Origin: Stropharia rugosoannulata
Lineage: Eukaryota > Basidiomycota > Agaricomycetes > Agaricales > Strophariaceae
Length of the DNA stretch: 64,000 nucleotides
Assembly (NCBI GenBank): GCA_028532985.1
Contig: JANCIK010000002.1
Coordinates: 2,418,001 to 2,482,000, forward strand
Direction of reading: 5' to 3'
The stretch's first letter is position 1. Each line of letters begins with the position of its first letter. This document shows, in pieces, positions 20,571 to 31,360 of the stretch. The notes under the pieces are model-generated. The model was not told where the DNA came from. It did no database searches and worked only from the letters and a program-made list of their open reading frames with translations. Position numbers and translations under genes: made by a program.

Positions 20571-22691
20571 TCAGCTGCCCATATGCCTCTGGATGGCCCT
20601 CCTAACCGGATTCTGTTCAGGAGGAATAGCGCCAGTCCGTTCGAGCCTGTCGAAAAGAACGAATAACCTATCCATTTCCTGTTCCCTCTCTTCCTCCGTC
20701 ATTTCCGGGCTGGGTGCACGAGGTGCATCCCTAGTTCCGGTTATGGGATTGATGTCTTGGGGAAGAGTGTAGCCCGATGTTTCCCCTGATGGCGCCGCGG
20801 GAGCACTCATAACGCCCTTGTTGTACAAGAACCCAGCTACATTTCCGTATCCGCACAGTGTAGAGAGCAAGGTCGCTAATTGACACAGAAGGTAAGACAT
20901 CTATTTATACTGATAAGATTTGGACTTACAACTCGAATCGCATACAGCATACAGCATTTCACCGACGGCATCCTTTATCTGGGGATAATATACCGCCCCG
21001 AGGAGTCGCAAGCATTTTCCTAGCATATCTGATCGCTTATCTAGAGGCGACGTCCTGTCAAGGTCCTCCGGTATTATCCAGTGTCGAACACGGTGCCTAC
21101 AGCCTTCATCTGCTATACAAAGCCTGGTAATCAAAACAATGACGGGTGTAAGGACGTCGTCTAATTTATCTGCTGCGGTATCTCCTTGATAGCGTTGTCT
21201 TGTTTCTGGGGCATCCGGATCTGCGTCACCGGGGAAATATTGCGTGAAACCTTGTTCAAGGAGATCGAATGCACGCTGCAGCACGTCCAGCTCAACCACG
21301 ACATTAGAAGTTGAAGAGCGCGACAGAGAACGGCCCGCAGCTGCTATGGCAGACAACGCACGGTCAATCGTTGACGGCTTCGAGGTCGTGGGTGATTTAT
21401 CCATTCTGGTGGGAGAGTCGCTCCGGCTGCCCGGGTTCGAATCCGTCAGCTGAGGTGTCCTACTCCTGGGACTGCTCATAGAAGTCCGACTCGGTGAGGG
21501 AACAGGCTGTCCGAGCCAAATAGGTTTGAGGGAAGGGGAGATGGGTATGCCGATTAGGGAATGAATTACGTGGGTGAGTGGGGGAACTATTGGGCAAGGC
21601 GAAGTGGCTGGGAGGTCACGGAAGGCGCGCAAGAGATAAGGAAGTACACTAAGTGTAACATAGTGTATGTTAATATTTCATTTGGGTACGTTGCAGAGAG
21701 TAGGAACATACGGGTCAAGCTTGGCGTCCCAGTAATCACCGAAGACTCTCGTACTGTCAGTAGGTGTACTGCTTTGGGCTTCAGATGCAGTCATCTAGAA
21801 TACGTGAGGATAAGTTCTCTGTGTAGCATGAAAGAATCTCGCTCCGACAAACCTTGGGGTAATGCAAAAGGATATTGAAAATAAATTTGAGGACATCGGT
21901 CATTGCCTCTTTAGCCAAAGGTGTCCCATTCTGAATAGCGGGTGCTAACAAGTCCAACTTTGACCCCAGTAATTCGATAATAGTTCTGCCATGGTATTTG
22001 CTTTCGACTACCGTTTCAATATATGAGGGCCCCGACACCGTCGCAAGGAAGAGGATTCGTGAGAGGATGAAAATAAGATCTGGAGAAATGGTTTTCTAAA
22101 GCACGAGGTTAGACGGTGTATGGCATCCTCGATTCGATAGTCAATCACCTCTAACATAGAAATACAAATTTCCCCTCCATTTACTTCTTTCGATATGATC
22201 GTCCTTCTAGCGTCTTCTACTAACAAAAGAGCATTGGCAATGGAACGCAAAGCTTCACTCGTTGCCTCCAGTTCGTCTTTCTCTTTAAAGGTAGTCGCTA
22301 ATCCAAGAAGCGCAGACAAGTTCGCACTTGACGCCAGATATCGAGACCCCGCAGGGTCTTTTCCCAGTGTCTTTATCGAAAGTAGAGCAAGCGCGGCGTC
22401 TGTGATTGCCTTTAGCTGATATGCGCAGCACCTTGTTATTTGACTCGCCTCCATATGTCAGCTTAGCCTTCGATCCGACTTTCTTCAGATCCTGTAGGAT
22501 TAACCTGATAAGATCCACACGAGATGATTGACTGAAAGTTAGCGGGGGTGCTGCGTGAAGGGTTGTGAGAACGATGGATATAGCCAATGCCAACCGAAAC
22601 TACCATTTATGATCTTATTGAACACCGCTGCGACATCAGCTTTCGATGTTGAGGAAGACAAAGTACCGTATGCTTCGACGATTTCAGCCAT
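20571..22691 (-). CDS. RIC8: RIC8/synembryn, chaperone and exchange factor for G-alpha
   Basis: Folds and activates heterotrimeric G-alpha subunits at the plasma membrane, upstream of cAMP signalling. It starts MAEIVEAYGTLSSS at 22691. Armadillo-like helical repeats follow: RVDLIRLILQDLKK, LSIKTLGKDPAGSRYLASSA, EALRSIANALLLVEDARRTI, SPDLIFILSRILFLATVSGP, KEAMTDVLKFIFNILLHYPK, PIVPPLTHVIHSLIGIPI. Then come SPLDKRSDMLGKCLRLLGAV and QIKDAVGEMLYAVCDS. It closes with the Ric8 signature TLCGYGNVAGFLYNKG and a C-terminal RRAIQRHMGS. A Ser-rich insert near 21330-21480 is a likely kinase target region. At least seven introns; the joint near 22460-22500 is unsure (a GTCGGA donor best keeps frame). Length fits fungal Ric8. 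Confidence 0.88.
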
Positions 22692-23205
22692 AGGCGGTTA
22701 ACTGAAGAAGACGCAGGTGGTGTATAAGTCCCAAGTTATCAGATTGATCAGAGTCGCTAATTGTAAGACACTGGATTTCACCACAGAAGTCCTACGCTCT
22801 AAAAAGCTAGAGGCTAGACTTGAACGGGGGATAAACGAAATGCGAGGGAAAGCAGAAAATGAATGTAAAAGTAATTCACTATGTAAGCTTTTGTTGATCT
22901 AGACCGGTTGTCATGTTATATTTTGCAGTCTACATCACGTCCCGACTCCCGGGTGACAGAACGAGTAAATCCGGCATGGTCTATCAATATATCAATTTAG
23001 TTCCGCTATTCCATTATTACTCATCCCATCTTTAATCTTATGCGGAAGAAACAAATGCTTTTGTTGAGAGGTTGTCCGATATAGTAAAACGATACAATTA
23101 CGAATGCATTTTTCGAGCCATATGCAAACGTTCTGTATCAGCAAGGTATACATATGTAATACAAACGTAGAGTACAAGAGACGAGCAGAAATAAAATGAC
23201 AATAA
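22692..23205. other. intergenic: RIC8 upstream, NUP82 3' flank
   Basis: About 510 nt of AT-rich DNA. A 61-codon plus-strand frame at 22717-22902 has no domain. No TATA box or repeat stood out. Confidence 0.6.
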
Positions 23206-26200
23206 TCACATTTGATCCGAGGCACCGGGAGGAGGGCCCAGCACTACGTCAATTTTGGTCGCAAGGTTATTTAGTTGTTTCTCAATCAAAGCGATACGAG
23301 TTCGGCTAATTCAATTCGTAAGCGAAAATGAACCAAAACTTGCTATGCAAACCGAACTTACTCTGTGTTGGACCGTTTCCCGTATTCAAAAGCTTGCGAA
23401 AAGCCCAAACTTTGGGTGGCCTCGGAGTGTTTCTTTGCCCTTTTCGCCTCTTTACCGGCCATTGCTAGAAGAGAGGGCAATATCCTTGCGTATTCCTTTT
23501 GGAGCTGATAAATAATTCAGTATCAATACCCAGCCGTAAAACGACAACAGCAGCTGGCATACCGTCCGCGTCCGGGTAACCAATGAGTCTTCATCATATT
23601 TTCCTTGTCCTAAGATCTCCTCTTTCATTCGTTTGAGTTCTTCGAACCATTTGTTCTCGTGTTCGCTTAGCTCCGGAGATGCCTGCCTCATCAGAGCCTG
23701 TAACAATCTGTCCAACCTTGCTAGAAGATTCTTCTGTTCGTTTTGAATTGCCATGAACCTGGCGTCTGTAGCCCTCGTATTGGTCCCTTTCAACTTCTCC
23801 GCACTATTCTCTATCGCCTTGCAGGTAGCAATTTGTCTGCTCAACTCCGTTTGTTGTACAGCAACATGATGCAATGTTGATTTCCATGCAATCTGGACAT
23901 TTGTGAGCTGTGATTGAACTTCCGAACCGGCTTTGGCCAAGTATCGTAGAGAATCCGGCGTCAGTTTCAATTCCTGGGAACCAAAAGACGGGGCAGGTAC
24001 AGATAGCTTTACACTGGTGACGCCAGAGAATGGAGGCCTAAAAGGTTCTTCTTTCAACAAAGAGGTGTAGCTTGCATCTCCCTCCAATGGTACAAGCCAT
24101 TTGCTTTTGTCCTGATGGGAGGTAACCGTGCGTGATGACCCCAGTGTATTAGCTTTCATAGTCGGTTCTGCTTCCAAACGCAGATCTAACGACAAGCTGG
24201 ATACCCGCATTGCTGATGTTAAAATGAGAATGCAATAGTTGAGATAAACATCATTCGGTACGACCGCAGATATCACAGGGTTTGAAGATCTAAACCAAAA
24301 GCATTAGCTCAAAATGTAATGTATCAAATAGTGGTATCACAAACCGTCGTTCGACAGAGAATGTGCTTAGAATTGGGCGGACATCTGTCGTAATTGGCTT
24401 TTCAAGTGTCTGTTGTAGAAGGGAGTCATTGTCGTTTTCGTCCTGAAGTGCATCCGATAGACTTTGGATGACCGGAGATACGTCCAAAGCATGTACTCCG
24501 AAGGCGTGATACACATAGACAAATTCATCATGAAGGGGATCAAGTAAAAAAACGGGATGATTGGCTCGAAGCAATTCTGTTGGGGAAGGGGAATTTTTCG
24601 TTTCCTCAAGGTCTCGGAGAGCGTTAAGAAGTCCAAGGTCTATGCTTTCATAAACACAGAACATTGGTAGCTCATTGTGCAGGGTCTACGGACATAAGGC
24701 GTCAGGTCGTTGTATCAGTGAGAACTTTTTGTCTTTCTTACTTGCTTGGTGTCCCACCGCGCCTCCACCTTATCAACGTCTAAGAAAACATCAACCTTCC
24801 CATCTTGATAGGATACAAGTATAACACCAAGATGTTCAGGATCTTCTACTTCACTTTCATGATCATCAATTTCTGTTCCAAAAGCAAGATAAACGATATC
24901 TGTGGCATCTCCGCCTTCACTTGAGGAAAGCATCCTAGGGGCAGGCTGAAGGAGGAATGGCCCTTGACGCAGAGGAGGCGATTTAATCGTTGATGGTGGA
25001 TGCATTGGTACATTCTTTGAGATAGCAGGAAAGGCAGTACCAGGTGGTAATTGTTTTATTAATGCAGAGACGTATTTATGTTGATAATCATATACTGCAG
25101 AGAGGCTTTTGGAGGCCGATGAAGTCCCTTGCAAGAGAAATTCTTGTTTTGCAGATATGAAACACTCGAGTGAATGGATATAGGCTGACGGGATAGATCT
25201 TAGGAGGGTTGAGTCAAAAGAAAATTGTAGAGTAAAAAGGGAAGGCGTACGCATTTTTGGGCATATATGGGCACATTGAATAGATATCACCGGATTTCAT
25301 GATTGCATAAACTGTGAGGGGTCCCCAGTCTGCCCTTCCTTTTCCAAGAGTAAAAGAGGACACTTCTCGCTCAGAATCATCGACAGCCATGAAAGTATTC
25401 GTCTTTTTCTCGGGAACAAACGATAAAACCTGCTGGGGCTCCTCAGTGTCGTCCGAAACATCATATTCTCTACATGATGCATTAGTTTGAAGTACGATCG
25501 TATATCGGCTATATACATACCGAAGCTTGCCGTCGACTGTCATAACCAGCAATGTCGAGCCTGCTTCTCCCCATGGATGCCACTGAATTTTAGCGACGGG
25601 TGCCGAGCTCTTTGACGCATGATAGAATTGACCAATTTGAATAGCCCTGTGTATTATTATTATTAGTAGTAGTAGAGTTGTCCGCGTAGTCAAACTAAAG
25701 ATGCATACTTGCAGTCTATCCTGTCAGGAACAAGTCTGCTGTACCCAACACGGGGTAGAACAATAACCGCTACTTGATAGGCTCCTGCAACTGCGAGAAG
25801 TTTTCCACTTGGATTGAGTGAAATTTGGCAAATTTCAAATTGAATGTTTGGGGTATGAAGCGTCTACAACTTTGATGAGTCTTTGGCATGTTGGTTAGAA
25901 ATAATGATTCACCTTATACGACTGCCGAACACTCTTACTGAGCTTGAGATCCCCAAACGATGACATTCTAACTTCTTTTCCAGCAGCGACTATTAGATCC
26001 GCGTCCTTTAGAATCATAACCTGTCGGCGGCCAGAAGGCGTTAGGGAATCTTCATCAGGTTCTGCCTTGGTGAAGTCAGGGAGTGTGTTAGTTGACAGCT
26101 CGAGACGGGATTGAGATTTTGAGTGCGAATCGTGAGACTCGGAAATGTAAAATATAGGATGGTCATGAAGAAGCTTTGCCCATTCGTCGTCGTTGGACAT
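23206..26200 (-). CDS. NUP82: nuclear pore protein Nup82/Nup88
   Basis: Cytoplasmic-side nucleoporin that anchors the mRNA export platform. It starts MSNDDEWAKLLHDHPIFYIS at 26200. The N-terminal half is a beta-propeller: GRRQVMILKDADLIVAAGKE, QISLNPSGKLLAVAGAYQVA, PVAKIQWHPWGEAGSTLLVM, DDHESEVEDPEHLGVILVSY. The C-terminal third is a coiled coil: LKLTPDSLRYLAKAGSEVQS, ARFMAIQNEQKNLLARLDRL, SEHENKWFEELKRMKEEILG. The last exon closes LIEKQLNNLATKIDVVLGPP and GASDQM at 23206. About ten introns; one (51 nt, in the GKLR|EYDVSDD loop near 25470-25520) is in frame and stop-free, and one near 25650-25680 carries a (TTA)n/(GTA)n-like microsatellite. It shares a 171-nt divergent promoter with PRE10. 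Confidence 0.85.
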
Positions 26201-26371
26201 GGTAGACAAGCGGAACGAGCTGGCCAGATGCGATGTTTGTATTCCCAAAGTTGAAGTTCCCTTGTCTTAATTTCGGTGTGACGCGACCTCATATTCCCAC
26301 GCTCGACTGACGCGTTCCTTAGCTGCTTGCGCGTCCTCTGATGGGGTCAAATCTGATTCTCTACATTCACC

Positions 26372-27428
26372 ATGACTTCAATTGGAACGGGCTATGATCT
26401 GTCTGCAAGCACATACTCGCCGGATGGCCGTATATTTCAAGTGCGTATCATCCCCTGCAGTCTGGATGACTGGTGGACGCTGATCTATATTGACAGGTAG
26501 AGTATGCCAATAAAGCAGTCGAAAACTCGGGGTGAGTACTAAGTATTATTGTTATGCATGGCGTTCTAACCTTTGTGCAATATATATAAGGACAGCAATA
26601 GGCCTCAAGGTCAAAAACGGGATCGTGCTAGCAGTGGAGAAACTTGTACATTCTAAGCTATTGGTTCCAGAAGCAAACCGAAGGATTCAAACGATAGATA
26701 GGCATATTGGCTTAGTGAGCGCATATTCTGAGTAGATTCGGTGCTTGATGGTAATTTATATGTTAGGCTACAGCAGGCTTGCTTGCTGATGGTAGGCACC
26801 TGTCGAATCGAGCCCGCGACGAAGCGACCAACCATCGGGAAACGTACAATTCTGCACCCCCTTTGAAAGTGAGGCGATTCACCTTCGACCGTATCAACGA
26901 ATCTGACGAACGGTCATATAGTCTATCGTAGATCGCCTGGGCCTATACGTTCAGGCATACACCCTCTATTCTTCAGTGCGACCATTTGGGATCAGCACTA
27001 TACTGGGTGCAGTAGATGAGGATGGGCCCGGACTTTATGTCGTCGAACCCAGCGGAATCTTCTTTGTGAGTCCGGAATTACCCCTTTTTGCCGTATCTGA
27101 AGGTCAGTCAGGGATACAACGGTGCAGCTGTAGGCAAAGGCCGGCAGCTAGCGAAGACCGAACTTGAAAAACTCAAGCTTCCTGAGCTCAGTCTACGGGA
27201 AGCAGTAATGGAGGCAGCCAGAATGTGAGTGATTTGACGTGACGCTTAAGACCCACTACTAATGAACCCAGTATATACCTTGTACACGATGATGCGAAAG
27301 AGAAGGAATTCGAGCTGGAAGTATCTTGGATTGGACCTGAAAGCAACAACTTGCATGTTCACGTACCTAAAGACCTCCTCCAGGAGGCTGAAGCTGCAGC
27401 AAAGGCCGCTTTAGAAACCTTTGAATAA
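26372..27428 (+). CDS. PRE10: 20S proteasome subunit alpha type-7 position (Pre10/PSMA3)
   Basis: Alpha-ring subunit of the 20S core, non-catalytic, gating the chamber. It starts [20 protein letters not shown] with the YDxxxxxYSPDGR gate motif shared by alpha subunits. Then come [108 protein letters not shown] sequence and [20 protein letters not shown]. It ends AKAALETFE. Best match is the yeast Pre10/human PSMA3 subfamily by the GTGYDLSAS start and the long C-terminal helix. About six introns. Its stop lies 77 nt from that of convergent RPN12, so three proteasome genes lie side by side. Confidence 0.93.
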
Positions 27429-27505
27429 ATAGTCGATGTTTGTAATATATCTCTTGTTTTCTTGCGGAACATAATAACAGCAATCCAATTTTATAAACCC
27501 GCGAA

Positions 27506-28540
27506 TTATACAATCTGTTCTAGTTCCCGTGCGTATGCTAGAGACGCAGTTATGAGTCGTTCCTTTGGTATTTCCATTTGCTCCTCGCCCTTCCTCTTGA
27601 AATTGATTGTTCCCGCTGTAAGATCTACATCCCAACCACGCTATTGGATGTTAGTCCAACCTAGCAACGACGGAGATATGTTATGTACTGACCTTCTGAG
27701 CGAAAGTTATCAGTCCAGACTGACTTGGAAAGAAAAGCAAAGTTGCGGCGTCCTTCAGCGGAAGGCTTTCGTACGCAGTTTCTTCGCAACTCGCAATTTC
27801 ATTTCTGAATAGTATTAGACGTGTCTGATACGAATTAGTGGATGATTGACTTACCTTATAGTTCCCATTAAGCTGTCGACGAAGAACTTGTACTCCTCTG
27901 CTGGCGCTTCTTCTCTGGCATTCCACACTTTGCTGTAACTCCCTTCCATGAGCCACCGCTCAAGGTTTACAGGATGGCTGATAAAGGGATTTTCTGCAAT
28001 GACCTCGGCGTCGAGGCTTTCTAGTGTTGTGTGAAAATCGGCGATACGGTTTTGAGTAAGCAGGCGGATGAGGTTCAGACCACGAATGGGGTATTCCCTC
28101 TTCGAAGGCGGAAGAGATTCACTGATAACATTTAGCACATAATCTGGTTGGAATTGTTATCAGTTACCTGTAGTCTGTGTAGAATGTCTGGATCTGGGAA
28201 AAGTATCTGTCGAACGAAGGGATATCGCGACTTCGGATGCTGACGATAGCTCCAATTTCCAGAATATCCCCTGCAACTTTTTGTCGGCGTTGTTTCCTTT
28301 TACGTAGGTATATGAAACTCACGAGCAAAGACGAGGTCTCCCAGGTTGACGTCTCCTTTGGGCAGCAGAAGACCAGCCTCAATCAGGCCGAGCTGTTCAA
28401 CGGATTAGTGACAGAGTCTAATGACATAGCTCGAAGCCCACCTTCAGTTTGTTGAGAACGGAAGTACACCTCTGCAGGTCAGATGGCTTAGCGTTGAATG
28501 CACGGTAAAGCTCTTCGTAGAGTGCTTTGAGCTGAGACAT
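27506..28540 (-). CDS. RPN12: 26S proteasome lid subunit Rpn12/PSMD8
   Basis: Lid subunit of the 19S regulatory particle; its incorporation completes lid assembly. It begins MSQLKALYEELYRAFNAKPS at 28540. The PCI-family body reads GLIEAGLLLPKGDVNLGDLV, DILEIGAIVSIRSRDIPSFD, RYFSQIQTFYTDYSESLPPS, YPIRGLNLIRLLTQNRIADF, NLERWLMEGSYSKVWNAREE, and the winged helix ASCEETAYESLPLKDAATLL. It ends MEIPKERLITASLAYARELE and QIV at 27506. These blocks are characteristic of Rpn12. About five introns of 45-60 nt. The start is the first Met of the conserved region; the frame stays open upstream to 28651 but lacks family similarity. It is divergent from PRE3, with 187 nt between the ATGs. Confidence 0.93.
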
Positions 28541-28576
28541 TATGGCTGGGATTGGGAGGAGGTAGATTTGGTTGAA

Positions 28577-28585
28577 GGTGGCAAA
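28577..28585 (+). promoter_or_regulatory. PACE-like proteasome control element GGTGGCAAA
   Basis: An exact 9-of-9 match to the budding-yeast proteasome-associated control element bound by Rpn4. It lies 37-45 nt upstream of the RPN12 ATG and about 143 nt upstream of the PRE3 ATG, inside their shared promoter. The motif occurs only once elsewhere in the window, inside a coding region. Function in this fungus is inferred from yeast. Confidence 0.5.
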
Positions 28586-28727
28586 CTCAATGCAGGCAAA
28601 GTGCAGGGGACGCGTGTATGTATGAGACGCGTCAGCTTTGATCGCTTCCATATCCGGCCTTGCTCATTCACTCCTACTTCGTATCCTCTTTCCTCCCGCC
28701 CACGATCAAACAGCTACTTCTAATACT

Positions 28728-29711
28728 ATGGATCGTATTGATTGGAACCGACTTAAGACTGGAGAGGTTAACCTCGGTGTATGTACTCCTTCGGTCTGTT
28801 CAACTGAGTGCTAACGCGCCTTCAGACTTCTATTATGGCAGTCCAATTCGATGGGGGCGTCGTCATCGGCGCTGACAGTCGTACAACAACAGGAAGCTAC
28901 ATCGTGCGCATCATGTATTATTCGAGTCGAGTACCATCTGCTTACACCAACCTGCAGGCCAACCGTGTTACAGACAAACTTACGCATGTCCACGATCGCA
29001 TCTACTGCTGCCGTTCTGGTTCAGCAGCTGATACCCAAGCCGTAGCAGACATTGTGCACTATCAGCTCCAAATGTACAGGTGAGTGCTCGTACTTCTTCC
29101 ATTATATGCTTGGGTACTAATTTACCTTTGAAATAATAGCCAGACTGCAGGGAAAGCGCCTTCGGTTCACACAGCGGCCGCCGCTTTCCAGAAACTATGC
29201 TACGATAACAAAGATGCTTTGAGTGCTGGTATCATCGTTGCGGGATGGGATGAGGCACATGGGCCCAGTGTGTATAACATCCCCCTCGGCGGTGGATTAT
29301 TCCGTCAACCTTGGGCTATCGGTGGTGAGTAGTCGTGTTAAGCAAGGTAGTCTGTATTCACGAAGGGTTTGAAGGTTCTGGATCAACCTATGTGTATGGT
29401 TACTGCGATGCCACATATCAGGAAGGCTGGGGACGCGATGAAACAATCAACTTCGTCAAGAACAGTAAGTGGTGCCTTTCATTCTTGCTCTAGGTAACTG
29501 ATCACTCTCAACTCCAGCTCTTGCACTTGCAATGTCGCGAGATGGATCTTCTGGTGGTGTCATCCGGATGTGTGTGATCACAGAAGATAAAGTGGAGCGA
29601 CTCTTTGTACCTGGTAATGAGCTACCCAGGTTCTGGGAGGGCCATGAAGTTCTAGGTGCTTCGGAACTAAGGAAAAAAGTAGTCGCAGACGTTACCATGG
29701 TTGAAGCATAG
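28728..29711 (+). CDS. PRE3: 20S proteasome catalytic subunit beta1 (caspase-like)
   Basis: Beta-ring subunit cutting after acidic residues. Exon 1 (28728-28778) encodes exactly a 17-residue propeptide, [17 protein letters not shown]. The next exon starts with the catalytic Thr1 ([20 protein letters not shown]). Counting from Thr1, Asp17, Lys33 and the beta1-specific Arg45 ([12 protein letters not shown]) are all in place, so it should be active with caspase-like specificity. Later conserved parts are [53 protein letters not shown] and [20 protein letters not shown]. It ends DVTMVEA at 29711. Five introns; the second (54 nt, after GSYI) is in frame and stop-free. It shares its promoter with RPN12 and is convergent with the next gene by 52 nt. 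Confidence 0.95.
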
Positions 29712-29763
29712 ACGTAGAGTAGCTCGAGCACCCGTCTTTGTATTATGTTGCGGTCCAGAAATA

Positions 29764-31164
29764 TTAACTAGTCTGTACGATATATTCATTATCCGTCCAT
29801 CCTTCACCCTCGTACATCCTCAGCCTCCACAAGGCTCGGGCTATACTAGCAGGATCACCTCTTTTTGCAGTCTGGCCATTAGAAAATAGAGCATATGCAT
29901 GGCTAGCTTTAGAGTCTGTAGATGTACGTGGTTGTGAGTGTGAATGTAGACGTTTGTGGCTCCGTTCTGCTCGTAATATTCTCTGGAGAACGCTGTGTAA
30001 AGCGCCACGCTGAGAACGGCTAGGAAATGCAGAGATTCCATTATACAAGGGAATCTTGAGTAATGGAATACGATCAGGTGGATCGACGCTGTGGTTATCC
30101 AAAGAAACCGGCAGTAGTGTTGACACCGGTGGCAAAGTCTTCAAAGCCACATGATCATCGGGTGGTAATGCTGACATATTGGCCTTTGGTCTCTGTTTTG
30201 TGGTCGTATCCTTGTTCACCGATGGAACGACAAGGATAGCCACGGCATCAGGAAATGGTACCGTGCCCGATGTTTTTAGTAGCTGCCATTCATCCCGAGT
30301 CAACTTTCGAAGAATGGTATCAGGAGTGCCGCTGTTTTTCCCGCTATACATTGCATACTCCAATCTCTCCGCTAGAAGCTCAAATTCTTGCACCACACGC
30401 AGCCGCAGTAGGTGAGCAATGTATTCCTCAGTACGAGGATGGACAACAGCACCTGGACATACAACACTCTGCGCCCCTCTCCGAACCAGCTGTTGAACAG
30501 TTTGCCGCCAGCAAAAAACGTAAACGCCCCCTCCCGTCCGCCGGCGTAATTGGTATTTGGAATGCAGAAGCCCGTCCGGTACGAGCACAGTCATTGGATG
30601 AGAAGAAGCATTTCTCCGCAACACAGATGCGGTAGTGCGGACACCAGTGAGACGGACAAGGAGGTCTGCAGCGATGGGTAAGCGAATGCGAGGCATGAAA
30701 ATAGAAAGGAAATGCACCAGAAGGTAAGTGACGCATCGTAGATGAGCATCGTCGTGACGGAGAGGCCATCATTCTTACTATGATGAGTTTTCAGTAGACT
30801 ATTACGGAGAAATGTAAAGTTGTAACATACAGTAAGGGTTTGCCCACCAACCAAACTCTGCACCATTCATTTGCCGCGGTTTATCAAGGGCAGGAGCATT
30901 CAAAGTGTCCGAAGGTTTAAATCGACATATTGTGGGCGGCAATGTTTTATGTCGCACATACTCCTTTGCGTGTACTACAGGATTTTGAGGTGCTAGGAGA
31001 ATTGAACGCGGATACGACGCGTAATTGAATGAAGGGCGTGCTGGAACTGGCTTATGAAGTGAGCTTGGGTTCTTCTTTGGGTTGAGCAAAGGGGAAGGCC
31101 GCCATTTTTCTTTATTCATCTGTGAGTTTAACTTTTCTATGAGACGTGGCAGCAGTCGAGGCAT
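29764..31164 (-). CDS. conserved-looking protein of unknown function
   Basis: I do not recognise the family. Three exons are proposed: 31164 to about 30829, a 70-nt middle exon, and about 30672 to 29764. Joints TACT|TAAGAATG and TCTG|ACCTCC keep one frame, reading GWWANPYLRMMASPSRRCSS, TMRHLPSDLLVRLTGVRT. The product is about 440 residues, basic, with a Pro-rich start (PSLLNPKKNP-type). It also shows LLVPDGLLHSKYQLRRR-like sequence, TEEYIAHLLRLRVVQEFELL, RKLTRDEWQLLKTSGTVPFP, a Pro-rich linker, and the C-terminal IARALWRLRMYEGEGW. Its Arg-rich N-terminus could be a mitochondrial presequence; that is a guess. The gene orientation and intron signals look sound. Confidence 0.6.
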
Positions 31165-31360
31165 GCTGTTGGCATGTCCTCAAGAGTAAGAAACGAGAGC
31201 AACGAGCCGAAAAAGGCAGGGTCTGCATCTGCATTTCCTAATCGGGATAATGCTCCGTAAAGAGTTGTTCGTCCTGAGCGCGAACCCTTGCCTGCGCACA
31301 CGATGTCAGTGTTGCGCCCCTATATATATCCTCACCCCATGACCTGCATATCAGGAGAGT

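Noticed and set aside
21434..21444. GGTTCGAATCC, a perfect tRNA B-box
   Set aside because: It lies in the RIC8 coding exon (antisense of TDSNPGS codons), and no A-box or cloverleaf can be built around it.
30128..30136. Second GGTGGCAAA (PACE) match
   Set aside because: It is inside the coding exon of the unknown minus-strand gene, not in a promoter; about 0.5 matches are expected by chance in 64 kb.
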